Source: BJHQ01 sp964654285 (GTDB lineage Bacteria > Planctomycetota > UBA11346). From it: a stretch of 64,000 nucleotides of DNA. Positions 47,235-55,139 of the stretch are shown here, in pieces. Both the position numbers and the translations under genes were made by a program. A model generated the notes under the pieces. That model was not told the DNA's origin, searched no databases, and saw only the letters and a list, made by a program, of their open reading frames with translations. The first letter of the stretch is position 1. Every line of letters starts with the position of its first letter. The stretch spans positions 1 to 64,000 of the forward strand of contig CAZZJC010000028.1 of the NCBI GenBank assembly GCA_964654285.1. Reading direction: 5' to 3'.

Positions 47235-48092
47235 TCAGCGTCTGGTCGTCGGCGCGGCCGGATCCGGCGCGGCCTTGCGGTCGAGTTCGGCGCTGCGACC
47301 CAGGTGCAGGCGCCAGTCGGACAGATTGGCGGCCAGGCAGTCGATGATGCGCAGCAGGTCGGTGCCATCGCCGAGCGGCTTGACGCAGGCCGCCATCGCC
47401 CCGGCCCGGTAGAGCGGATGCGCGGACTGGGTCGACTGGTCGTACCACACCGCCACCCGGATCCACGGCCGGTGATCGATGATGTCGGCGATCAGGCCGC
47501 CGTCGGCGACCTCGGGCAGGGCGGCATCGAGCAGGATGAGCGGTGCATGGCACTCCTTCACCTTGGCGATGGCTGCTGCGGCCGAATCGACCGCGCAGGT
47601 CTGGAAACCGGCCTGGGTCAGCACGCCGACGAGCGGAGCCGGAGCCGGGGATGCGATGACGATCTCGCCATCGAATCCGCCCGGGGCGCGATCCGGGCGG
47701 CCGAAGACCCCGGCGGAGCGCAGTTCATCGACGACATTCTTCAGGACGAACGGTTTTATGAAGAAGAACTCGGCCAGGTGCGCGAAGGCCCGTTTGGCGG
47801 AACCGTAGTCGTCCAGCGCCGTGGTCATCGCCACCCGCGACTCCGCCCCGGGCAGGATGCCGGCTTCGCGTTCCAGCCGGCGGATGCGCTCCAGGCAGGC
47901 GAAGCCATCGAGGTCGGGCATCATGATGTCGAGGCAGATGAGGTCGTAGGTGCGGTGCCGCAGCAGCAGCGAGGTCACCGCCGCGAGCGCATCCCAGCCG
48001 CTCGCAGCCTCGTCGATGCGTCCGTGCGACGACAGGGCGCGGTTCAGCAGCATCCGGCAGGTGGAGTCGTCATCGACGATGAGGGCGCGCAT
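47235..48092 (-). CDS. Double-receiver response regulator
   Basis: A 285-residue protein of two receiver-like domains without an output domain. The first is complete: D7-D8, D55 (CLDIMMPD), K113 (FIKPF). The second retains D189 (LLDAALPE) but has lost the usual N-terminal acidic pair, so it may be a non-phosphorylated pseudo-receiver. Lies between cheB and the hybrid kinase and is probably its partner. The ATG at 48092 gives the canonical MRALIVDDD. Confidence 0.85.
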   Translation of the reverse strand: MRALIVDDDSTCRMLLNRALSSHGRIDEAASGWDALAAVTSLLLRHRTYDLICLDIMMPDLDGFACLERIRRLEREAGILPGAESRVAMTTALDDYGSAKRAFAHLAEFFFIKPFVLKNVVDELRSAGVFGRPDRAPGGFDGEIVIASPAPAPLVGVLTQAGFQTCAVDSAAAAIAKVKECHAPLILLDAALPEVADGGLIADIIDHRPWIRVAVWYDQSTQSAHPLYRAGAMAACVKPLGDGTDLLRIIDCLAANLSDWRLHLGRSAELDRKAAPDPAAPTTRR

Positions 48093-48234
48093 GGGAATGG
48101 GTCCGTGGGTTTCAGGGCATTTCAAGACGGCGGAAGGTCGAGGCTGGCAAAGGAGGGTACGAGAAGGTAAAAGAGGGCGTCAGAGGATGGAGTATGCCTC
48201 TGGATCAAGGATTCGGCCAGGGGCGGAAGCATGG

Positions 48235-49272
48235 TCATTCCGTCTCGCGCCGGAACCGGTTGGATATGTGGTCGGCGATGACGTCGATCGGCAGCACCTG
48301 CTGCGCCGCGCCGAGATCGATCGCGGCCTTGGGCATGCCCCAGACCACGCTGGTGGCCTCGTCCTGGGCGATGGTGCAGGCCCCGGCGCTGCGCATGGCC
48401 TTCAACCCATCGGCGCCGTCCTGGCCCATGCCGGTCAGCAGCACTCCGACCGCGTTGGCGCCGGCGGCGTGGGCGACGGAGTGGAAGAGCACGTCGACCG
48501 CCGGTTTCTGGAAATGCACCGGCGGGCCGTCGCGCAGGCGCAGCAGGTACTTCGCCCCGCTGCGCTCGACCACCAGGTGCTTGCCGCCGGGCGCAAGGAA
48601 GGCGAGACCGGGCAGCAGTTCCTCTCCGCCTTGCGCCTCGGCGACGCGCATCGCGCTCTGCTGGTCCAGGCGGTGGGCGAAGCTGGCGGTGAACAGCGGC
48701 GGCATGTGCTGGGCGATCACCGTGCCCGGAGTGTCGCCGGGCAGACGGGTGAACACCTGCAGGATGGCCTCGGTGCCGCCGGTCGAGGCGCCGATCGCGA
48801 GCATCTTCGCGGTGGTACGCCGGAGCACCGGCGGCTTGTCGACCGGGCCGCTGCGCCTGGTCGCCGGGCGGCGCGGCAGCAGCTTGGCGCGCGAGGCCGC
48901 ATGCAGGGTGCGGCCCAGGACCGGCCCCAGCTCAGCCACGCTGTAGGCCGAACCCGGCTTGCAGATCACATCGACGGCGCCGAGTTCGAGCGCGCGCATG
49001 GCCTCCTCGCTCCCGCGCGGGGTCAGCGACGAGATCACCACCACCGGGGTCGGCCGGTGCTGCATGAGGAAACCCAGGAACGTCAGCCCGTCCATGCGCG
49101 GCATCTCCACATCCAGGGTGATCACGTCGGGCGCCTGCTCGACGATCAGCTCGCGCGCCTGGTACGGATCCGCCGCCGCGCCGACGACCTGCATGCCCGG
49201 GATGCGCGTGATGGCATCCGTGAGCACCCGGCGCACCACCGCGCTGTCGTCGACGATGAGGACGCGGATCAC
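48235..49272 (-). CDS. cheB: Protein-glutamate methylesterase/deamidase CheB
   Basis: A 345-residue chemotaxis adaptation enzyme. The receiver has D54; the catalytic triad is S163 (GASTGG), H189 (QHMP) and D285 (GMGQDGADG), one off from the Salmonella numbering. Removes methyl groups from receptors. Its ATG overlaps the stop of cheX (ATGA). Confidence 0.97.
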   Translation of the reverse strand: MIRVLIVDDSAVVRRVLTDAITRIPGMQVVGAAADPYQARELIVEQAPDVITLDVEMPRMDGLTFLGFLMQHRPTPVVVISSLTPRGSEEAMRALELGAVDVICKPGSAYSVAELGPVLGRTLHAASRAKLLPRRPATRRSGPVDKPPVLRRTTAKMLAIGASTGGTEAILQVFTRLPGDTPGTVIAQHMPPLFTASFAHRLDQQSAMRVAEAQGGEELLPGLAFLAPGGKHLVVERSGAKYLLRLRDGPPVHFQKPAVDVLFHSVAHAAGANAVGVLLTGMGQDGADGLKAMRSAGACTIAQDEATSVVWGMPKAAIDLGAAQQVLPIDVIADHISNRFRRETE

Positions 49273-49784
49273 CCCGGCATCCCCCGCGCCGACCCGCCCC
49301 GGCTCAGGCGATCGGTGCCGCTGGTGCCGCCAGAGCTGGTGGTGGTCAGGCCTCCTTCCTCGACCACCGCGACCGCAATCTGCCCCTCGGCCAGATCAAG
49401 GCAGATGGCGGTTCCGGTATCGGGATCGGGGAAGCGGTCCGGCGGGACGAGGGCCGGCGGCGACAGGCTGGCCTTGTAGACCCCGACGATCATCGGCAGC
49501 AGGTTGCCGGCGATGACATTGGCGAGTTCCTTGAGCGCCTCGTCGGCGTCGTCCTCGCTGACCGCTTCGTCCGGCGGGATCCCGAGCATGTTGCGGGCGA
49601 GTTCGCTGCTCAGCCCCGGCCCGACCGCGATGACGATGCGCCCCTGGCAGGCGCCGGCATAGGCGACCTCGATCACGCGTTCACGCTGGTCGGCGGGGAT
49701 GGGTTCCGCCATCCCCATCGGGGTGAGGAATCCCAGGTTGCCGACGATCTCGGCCACCGTGGTCAGGCAGGCGTCGCGATCCAT
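49269..49784 (-). CDS. cheX: CheX/CheC-family phosphatase of CheY-P
   Basis: A 171-residue protein with the signature E86-L-A-N89 within ALKELANVIAGNLL, the motif that inserts into CheY-P. A single such motif suggests CheX rather than the doubled CheC. The C-terminal 35 residues are low-complexity Gly/Ser. It begins one base after the stop of cheY. Confidence 0.85.
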   Translation of the reverse strand: MDRDACLTTVAEIVGNLGFLTPMGMAEPIPADQRERVIEVAYAGACQGRIVIAVGPGLSSELARNMLGIPPDEAVSEDDADEALKELANVIAGNLLPMIVGVYKASLSPPALVPPDRFPDPDTGTAICLDLAEGQIAVAVVEEGGLTTTSSGGTSGTDRLSRGGSARGMPG

Positions 49785-49785
49785 G

Positions 49786-50208
49786 TCAGCCCCCTCCGAC
49801 CTGCGAAAGCCGCCCGACCGCAGCGATGAGCTCCTCCGGCCGGAACGGCTTGTGGATGAAATCCGCGCCCAGTCCGCGCAGGCTGCGGATGCGGGCGGGG
49901 GACGACTCGGTCGACACGACCACCACCTTGGTCGCGCTCAGCCGGGGATCGGAACGCAGGGCGTTGAGGAACTGCTCGCCGTCCATCACCGGCATGTTGA
50001 TGTCGAGCAGGACCAGATCGAAACCGCCGCCGCCGAGCTTGAAGAGCGCCTCGCGCCCGTTGCCGGCCGCGTCGATGCGGACGACCGGCAGGCCGGACAG
50101 GGTGACGGCGCGCGAGATCATCGAACGCATGACCCGGTTGTCGTCGACGACCAGGACGGCGTGGCTGCCGGGGCCGGGCTGGCCCGTGGGTGGAGGAAGC
50201 GGGTTCAC
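49786..50208 (-). CDS. cheY: Chemotaxis response regulator CheY-like
   Basis: A 140-residue single receiver with a Pro/Gly-rich N-terminal extension of about 15 residues. D22-D23, phospho-acceptor D69 (LLDINMP), S99 and K120 (IHKPF) are in place. Located in the che operon, start overlapping the stop of cheD by four bases. It is the probable motor-binding output or a phosphate sink. Confidence 0.92.
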   Translation of the reverse strand: MNPLPPPTGQPGPGSHAVLVVDDNRVMRSMISRAVTLSGLPVVRIDAAGNGREALFKLGGGGFDLVLLDINMPVMDGEQFLNALRSDPRLSATKVVVVSTESSPARIRSLRGLGADFIHKPFRPEELIAAVGRLSQVGGG

Positions 50209-50705
50209 AGGATCTGCCTCCTACCGGCGGAATCGATCGCGACCTGGCCGCTGGCCACGTCGAGCGTCATGGTGCGCGGCTGGGTGCCGCCAGTGTCCTC
50301 GCCTGCCACCAGCACCCCCGCCTGCCAGAGCACCTTGCGCAGCACGGTGATGTTCTGCTTGGCGATGTTGAAGATGTCGTTGGCGATCGAGGTCACGTTC
50401 GCCGCCCCGGCGACGCAGATCCGGAGCCGCCGGCGTTCTGCCCCGGCCTTGACCGCAGCCTCGATCACCAGCCCCAGGCTGAGATCGACGAACAGCGCCG
50501 GCTGCTGCCGCGCGCGATCGGGGCTCTTCGTCGACAGCGGAAGCTGCGCGTGGATCATCGCCCCGACCTTCGTGTACTGGTCGTGCACCGCGATGCCCAG
50601 GCAGCTGCCGAGCGCATGGGTGATGATGATGCCAGACCCGGAACGGGCGACGAGGCCGCCGATGCCGATGACCGAGCGCGGATCGGTGGCGGTGTCAGCG
50701 GGCAT
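50205..50705 (-). CDS. cheD: Chemoreceptor glutamine deamidase CheD
   Basis: A 166-residue enzyme. The catalytic residues T29, C35 and H52 keep the spacing of T21, C27 and H44 in Thermotoga CheD (GSCLGI and MIHAQLP). Deamidates receptor glutamines and, in other species, is regulated by CheC. Here a CheX-like protein is in the same operon instead. Confidence 0.93.
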   Translation of the reverse strand: MPADTATDPRSVIGIGGLVARSGSGIIITHALGSCLGIAVHDQYTKVGAMIHAQLPLSTKSPDRARQQPALFVDLSLGLVIEAAVKAGAERRRLRICVAGAANVTSIANDIFNIAKQNITVLRKVLWQAGVLVAGEDTGGTQPRTMTLDVASGQVAIDSAGRRQIL

Positions 50706-50744
50706 GGCTTGGCAGCGCGGGCTTGAGCCGGCATCGGGTGGTTT

Positions 50745-50884
50745 GTAGCGCCGGCTTCAGCCGGCAGCGAGAGACGTCTGCATCCGATTGAGGCGACATT
50801 ACCGCGATCGCGGCGGGCTGAAGCCCGCCGTCCGTGCCGGCTGAAGCCGGCGCTACGGAAAAGCCGGCTGAAGCCGGTGCTACG
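50745..50884. repeat. REP-like palindromic repeats, family 1, inside che operon
   Basis: A GTAGCGCCGGCTTCAGCCGGC unit at 50745, a CGGGCTGAAGCCCG palindrome near 50815, then inverted GCCGGCTGAAGCCGGC units near 50837 and 50863. They occupy the only long gap in the che operon, between cheR and cheD, and could shape transcript processing. Confidence 0.87.
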
Positions 50885-50896
50885 GGAAAGCGGGAC

Positions 50897-51697
50897 TCAG
50901 CGGACATACGCGGCCGGGATGATCGGGGTCAGGCGGTGGCTGATGGATGACAAGGATTCGGCATGGCCCACGTAGAGGGTGCCGCCGGGGACGAGCAGGC
51001 CGACGAGGCGGTCGACCAGGCGCTGCTGCGTGTCGCGATCGAAGTAGATCATCACGTTGCGGCAGAAGATGACATCGAACGGACCGCGCATCGGCCAGTC
51101 CTCCATGAGGTTGAGGCGGGCGAAATGGACCAGCCGGCGCAGGCGCGCGGCGACGGAATATACCTTGGGAACCGTGCGTTCCGCCACCTCCAGGGCGAGC
51201 TGGCGGTCCTGCGCCCCGAGCGCGGCGATGCGCTCCTCGCCATAGAGTCCGGCCTCGGCCCGGGCGAGGGCGCGGGTCGAGATGTCGGTCGCCAGGACGG
51301 CCACGTCCCAGCGTTCGATCTCGGGCAGGGCGCGCACCAGGGTGAGGGCGATCGTCCAGGGTTCCTCGCCGGTGGCGGCGGCGGCGCACCAGATCCTGAG
51401 CCTGGGATGCGGATCCCTCGCCCGCCGGGCGGCCAGCGCCGGCAGGACGCGCTGTTCGAGGTCGGTGAAGTGCGCCGGTTCTCGCAACCAGGCCGTATGG
51501 TTGGTGGTGAGCAGATCGAGCATCACCACCTGCTCGGCCGGATCCGCCGTCACCCGCCTGGCGTATTCCTTGAGATCGCAACCGAGCTGGCGCAGGCGCT
51601 TGCCCAGCCTGGCCTCGACCATCGCCTGCTTGCCCTGACCGAGGGCGATGCCGGCGAGATCGTAGGCCAGGTCCATGATGGTCTGGGTGGGCGTCAT
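50897..51697 (-). CDS. cheR: Chemotaxis methyltransferase CheR
   Basis: A 266-residue SAM-dependent methyltransferase that modifies receptor glutamates. The N-terminal helical domain is followed by the Rossmann domain with IWCAAAATGEEPWTIA (SAM loop), ATDIS, and FDVIFCRNVMIYFD. Length and order are standard. Lies between mcp and cheD. Confidence 0.95.
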   Translation of the reverse strand: MTPTQTIMDLAYDLAGIALGQGKQAMVEARLGKRLRQLGCDLKEYARRVTADPAEQVVMLDLLTTNHTAWLREPAHFTDLEQRVLPALAARRARDPHPRLRIWCAAAATGEEPWTIALTLVRALPEIERWDVAVLATDISTRALARAEAGLYGEERIAALGAQDRQLALEVAERTVPKVYSVAARLRRLVHFARLNLMEDWPMRGPFDVIFCRNVMIYFDRDTQQRLVDRLVGLLVPGGTLYVGHAESLSSISHRLTPIIPAAYVR

Positions 51698-51728
51698 GCG
51701 GGGCGGTCATCCATTTCGCCGCGGCGGC

Positions 51729-53756
51729 TCAGAACTTGCCCAGGGTGTCCGCGTTCTTCCCTTCCTGGTCGAAGGGGATGGCCTTGGCGCCTTCGCTGGG
51801 GCCATGCTGCGGCAGGTTGTGGCCGGTGGCGGCCTTGGCCGGCACGCGCTCGGCGGTCAGGGTCTTGGGCCGGGCCGCGATCTTGGTGGCGGTAGGCGCA
51901 TGACCGGGAGTCCGATGCTGGGATTGCGCATGCAGGTTCTGGGCCGCGTGATCGACCTGGCGGATCATCGATTCGAGTTCGACCACCAGGCCGCTCAGGG
52001 TCTGGGCCTGGGCGCTCATCTCCTCGCCGACGGCGGAGTTCTCCTCCGCGGCTGCAGCGTTGGCCTGGGTCACCTGGTCCATCTGGCGCACCGCGGTCGA
52101 CACCTGGTCGATGCCCTGGGCGATCTCCTTGGCGCTGGCCGCGACCTCGCCGGCAAGATCGTTCACCTTCTTCGACGCGACCGTCATCTCGCCCACCACC
52201 TGGGTCACGTTCTTCGACAGGTTGACCCCATTTTCGGCGCTCTTGACGCTCTGTTCGATCAGGGTGCTGGTGTTGCGGGCCGCCTCGCCGGCGCGCTGGG
52301 CGAGGTTGCGCACCTCTTCCGCCACCACGGCGAATCCCTTGCCGGCATCGCCGGCGCGGGCGGCCTCGACCGCAGCGTTCAGGGCGAGGAGATTGGTCTG
52401 GAAGGCGATCTCGTCGATGGTCTTGACGATCTTCGCGGTCTGGTCGGCGTTGCCCTTGATCTCGGCGATGGCCTTGGCGAGTTCGTCCATCGCGCTCGCG
52501 CCGCGTTCACCGGCCTGGCGCGCCTGGGCGGCGACGCTGTTGGCGCTGTCGGCGCTGGCGGCGGACTGCTTCACCAGGCTGGACATCTCCTCCAGGCTGG
52601 CCGAGGTCTCCTCCAGCGCGGCGGCGTTCTTGCTGGTGCCGTCGGCCAGGGTCTGGGCCCCGCCGGCGACCTGTTCCGACGCCGACGCCGTCTGCCCGGC
52701 GCAGGCCGACATGTCGGTGATGATGCGGACCAGGCTCTTCATGATGCCGCTGGTGATGAGCCAGGCGAGGACGGCACCCAGGGCCAGCACCGCCCCGAGG
52801 CCGATGATCAGGACAAGCGAGGCGGTGGACAGCAGGCCGCTGGTCTCCTCGGCGGACTTCTCGGTGGCTTCGATGTTGAACTTGGCCGCCTTCTGCGCCG
52901 CCGCGACGACCGCCTCGGCGGCGTCGCCGCGCTCCTGGTTGAGGACCAGCATCTCACGCTGGTTGCTCAGGACGGCCTCGGCGGTCTCCTTGTAGTGCTT
53001 GGCCGCGGCAGCGGTGCGGGCGAGCTGGGTCTTGTTGCGTTCCAGTCGCGTGACAGCAAGGATCGCACTGATCTTTTCCTGGATGGCTGCAAAGTTCGGC
53101 AGCACCTTCTCGAAGACCTGCGGGTTGTTCTCGGCGTCGCTGCGCCAGGCCGCGATGCGGATATCGTTGCCCAGGTCGATCACCTCGTTGGCCAGTTCGA
53201 TCTTGTGGCGGCGTTCCTCCAGGGCCTGGGGCGTGACCGAACCATCGGCCGCCCGAGTCAGCTCCTGCTTGAAGGTCGAATCCTGCTCCTTGATGAAGGC
53301 TGTGATGCTTTCGTTGAATTCCGCAGCGGCGAGTCCGCGCTTCTTGAGCTCGGCGGCGATCTCGGCCTTGTTGGTCTTGGTCTTCCCGAGCAGATCCTTG
53401 TATTTCGCCACGGCCTTCAGGCCGGCATCGGCGCTCTCGCCCAGTTTCGCCAGGTGCTGCTTCTTCGCCAGCTCGACCGCCTTGGCCAGGTGGGCTTCGA
53501 CCTCGGCGAGCTTCTTCTCGCCTTCTTCACGCATCTTCTCGTTGTCCGACATGGTGTAGCCGCGGATGGCGTACATGGTCTCCAATGCGGCGCGTTCCAC
53601 TTCGTTGGCGACGGTGACCGCCGGCACCTGCTTGTTCTCGAGGTTGGAGGCGGCGTGGGATCCAAGGAACATCGCGTAGACCGCGATGCCGCCGAGGATG
53701 AGGGCCAGGACCAGGATGGATCCGAAGCCGAGGGTGATCTTGGTGCCGATTTTCAT
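51729..53756 (-). CDS. Methyl-accepting chemotaxis protein lacking HAMP
   Basis: A 675-residue receptor. TM1 is at about 10-32, an all-helical periplasmic sensor of about 275 residues follows (long enough for a helical bimodular, HBM-like fold), and TM2 is at about 312-338. The signalling hairpin tip contains EIAFQTNLLALNAAVEAARAG. After TM2 the sequence goes within about 15 residues into the signalling helix, so no HAMP domain is visible. The C-terminal tail is long, polar and His/Pro/Lys-rich. Confidence 0.93.
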   Translation of the reverse strand: MKIGTKITLGFGSILVLALILGGIAVYAMFLGSHAASNLENKQVPAVTVANEVERAALETMYAIRGYTMSDNEKMREEGEKKLAEVEAHLAKAVELAKKQHLAKLGESADAGLKAVAKYKDLLGKTKTNKAEIAAELKKRGLAAAEFNESITAFIKEQDSTFKQELTRAADGSVTPQALEERRHKIELANEVIDLGNDIRIAAWRSDAENNPQVFEKVLPNFAAIQEKISAILAVTRLERNKTQLARTAAAAKHYKETAEAVLSNQREMLVLNQERGDAAEAVVAAAQKAAKFNIEATEKSAEETSGLLSTASLVLIIGLGAVLALGAVLAWLITSGIMKSLVRIITDMSACAGQTASASEQVAGGAQTLADGTSKNAAALEETSASLEEMSSLVKQSAASADSANSVAAQARQAGERGASAMDELAKAIAEIKGNADQTAKIVKTIDEIAFQTNLLALNAAVEAARAGDAGKGFAVVAEEVRNLAQRAGEAARNTSTLIEQSVKSAENGVNLSKNVTQVVGEMTVASKKVNDLAGEVAASAKEIAQGIDQVSTAVRQMDQVTQANAAAAEENSAVGEEMSAQAQTLSGLVVELESMIRQVDHAAQNLHAQSQHRTPGHAPTATKIAARPKTLTAERVPAKAATGHNLPQHGPSEGAKAIPFDQEGKNADTLGKF

Positions 53757-53813
53757 GACGAGTCTCCGGGAAGGCGGGGTTGCTTGGGTGGGGTTGAAGG
53801 GATGGCGGATCGA

Positions 53814-54314
53814 TCAGACGACTTCGAGGACCTTGGGCAGGTTGAGCAGGATGCGGATCCGGCCCTGGTTCTTGCCCAGGGCCTGGACCATCGAGGCGTC
53901 GATGTTGAGCCCGTAGCTGGGCGGCGGTTCGGTGTCGCTGGCGCTGAACGCCGCGACCTCCTTGACCCGGTCGACGGCGAGGCCGATCAGGCCCTTGGGC
54001 CCGCCTTCGACCACCAGGATGACGTTGTGCGGATGCGCCTCGGTCGCCGGCATGCTGAAGCGCGCGCGCATGCTGATCACCGAGATGACCTTGCCGCGCA
54101 GGTTGATGACGCCGAGCATCACGCCCGGACTGCCCGGCATCGGGGTGATCGGCAGCATGCCGATGATCTCGCGCACCGACAGGATCTCGACGCCGTATTC
54201 CTCGTTCCCGACCTGGAAGGTCAGGTAGGTGCCGGCGACGACCTTGGCCGTGGCATTCGCTGCGGTGGGGGCAGAGGCGGGAGCAGGAACGGGCGCAACG
54301 GCGGTCTGGCTCAT
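53814..54314 (-). CDS. cheW: Chemotaxis coupling protein CheW
   Basis: A 166-residue adaptor linking receptors to CheA. The CheW/SH3-like core starts TYLTFQVGNEEYGVEI after an Ala/Pro-rich N-terminal extension of about 28 residues. LRGKVISVI and GLAVDRVKEV are present. Starts with ATG at 54314 after AAAGG. Sits between the carbonic anhydrase and mcp genes. Confidence 0.95.
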   Translation of the reverse strand: MSQTAVAPVPAPASAPTAANATAKVVAGTYLTFQVGNEEYGVEILSVREIIGMLPITPMPGSPGVMLGVINLRGKVISVISMRARFSMPATEAHPHNVILVVEGGPKGLIGLAVDRVKEVAAFSASDTEPPPSYGLNIDASMVQALGKNQGRIRILLNLPKVLEVV

Positions 54315-54369
54315 GGTGGACCTTTCTGGGGTTGGTATTGCGGCGGAAAAACAGGGACGAAGGGCGGGA

Positions 54370-55128
54370 TCACCACAGGACTTCCACCGAGCCGTCATCG
54401 AGGTCGTAGCGCGCCGGAACGACCGCCAGCGCCCCGCGTTCGCCGGCCGCCTTGAGCACCGGCCGGGCATCGCGCAGCTGCTTCGCCATGTTGCGGGCGT
54501 TGGCCTTGACCGCGTTCTCGACCAGGTCGCCGGGCTGGCCGCGCACCTGCTCGACCGCCGGTCTGAGCGGCGTGAGCAGCGCGGGCAGGTGGCCGGGGGC
54601 CTCGCCGCCGGCGCTGGCGGCCTTGACCGCACCGCAGCGTTCGTGCCCGAGCACCACCACGAGATCGACGCCGAGATGCTCGACCGCGTATTCGAGCGAA
54701 CCGAGCACCGCATCATCGACGATGTTGCCGGCGACGCGGACCACGAAGAGGTCGCCCATGCCCTGGTCGAAGAGGATCTCGGGCGGCACGCGCGAATCAG
54801 CGCAGCAGAGGACGGCAGCGATCGGCTTCTGGCTGGTCGCGGTCTGGGCCCGGCGGGCCGCATCGCGGCGCGGCGCCTCGGCCTTGCCGGCGGCATAGCG
54901 CTTGTTGCCCTCCATCAGGCGCTGGAGCGCGACCCCGTTCGACGGCGTCGCCTTGGCCGCGGGCGCGGCGTGCTCGGATGCGGCCGGGGTCTCAGTCGCG
55001 GGAACGGCGACCGGCGGGTTCGTGGCGGCAGGGGACTCGCCATGCCCTCCGCCATGATCTGCGGCGAAGCCGCAGGTCGCCAGGATGGCGCTGGAGATGA
55101 TGGAGACGCAGAAGGTGGCGGATCGCAT
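54370..55128 (-). CDS. Exported beta-carbonic anhydrase
   Basis: A 252-residue enzyme with a signal peptide (about 1-22) and a linker of about 40 Ala/Pro/Thr-rich residues before the catalytic domain. The zinc ligands are C109, H162 and C165, with D111 and R113 (CADSRVP and GHERCGAV). It converts CO2 and bicarbonate, presumably in the periplasm. It lies 11 bases after cheA and 55 bases before cheW, inside the chemotaxis operon, an unusual location. Confidence 0.92.
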   Translation of the reverse strand: MRSATFCVSIISSAILATCGFAADHGGGHGESPAATNPPVAVPATETPAASEHAAPAAKATPSNGVALQRLMEGNKRYAAGKAEAPRRDAARRAQTATSQKPIAAVLCCADSRVPPEILFDQGMGDLFVVRVAGNIVDDAVLGSLEYAVEHLGVDLVVVLGHERCGAVKAASAGGEAPGHLPALLTPLRPAVEQVRGQPGDLVENAVKANARNMAKQLRDARPVLKAAGERGALAVVPARYDLDDGSVEVLW

Positions 55129-55139
55129 GGTTGGTTTCC

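Noticed and set aside
51675..54455. 926-codon open frame opposite mcp and cheW
   Set aside because: It spans two recognised genes antisense and has no recognisable domain.
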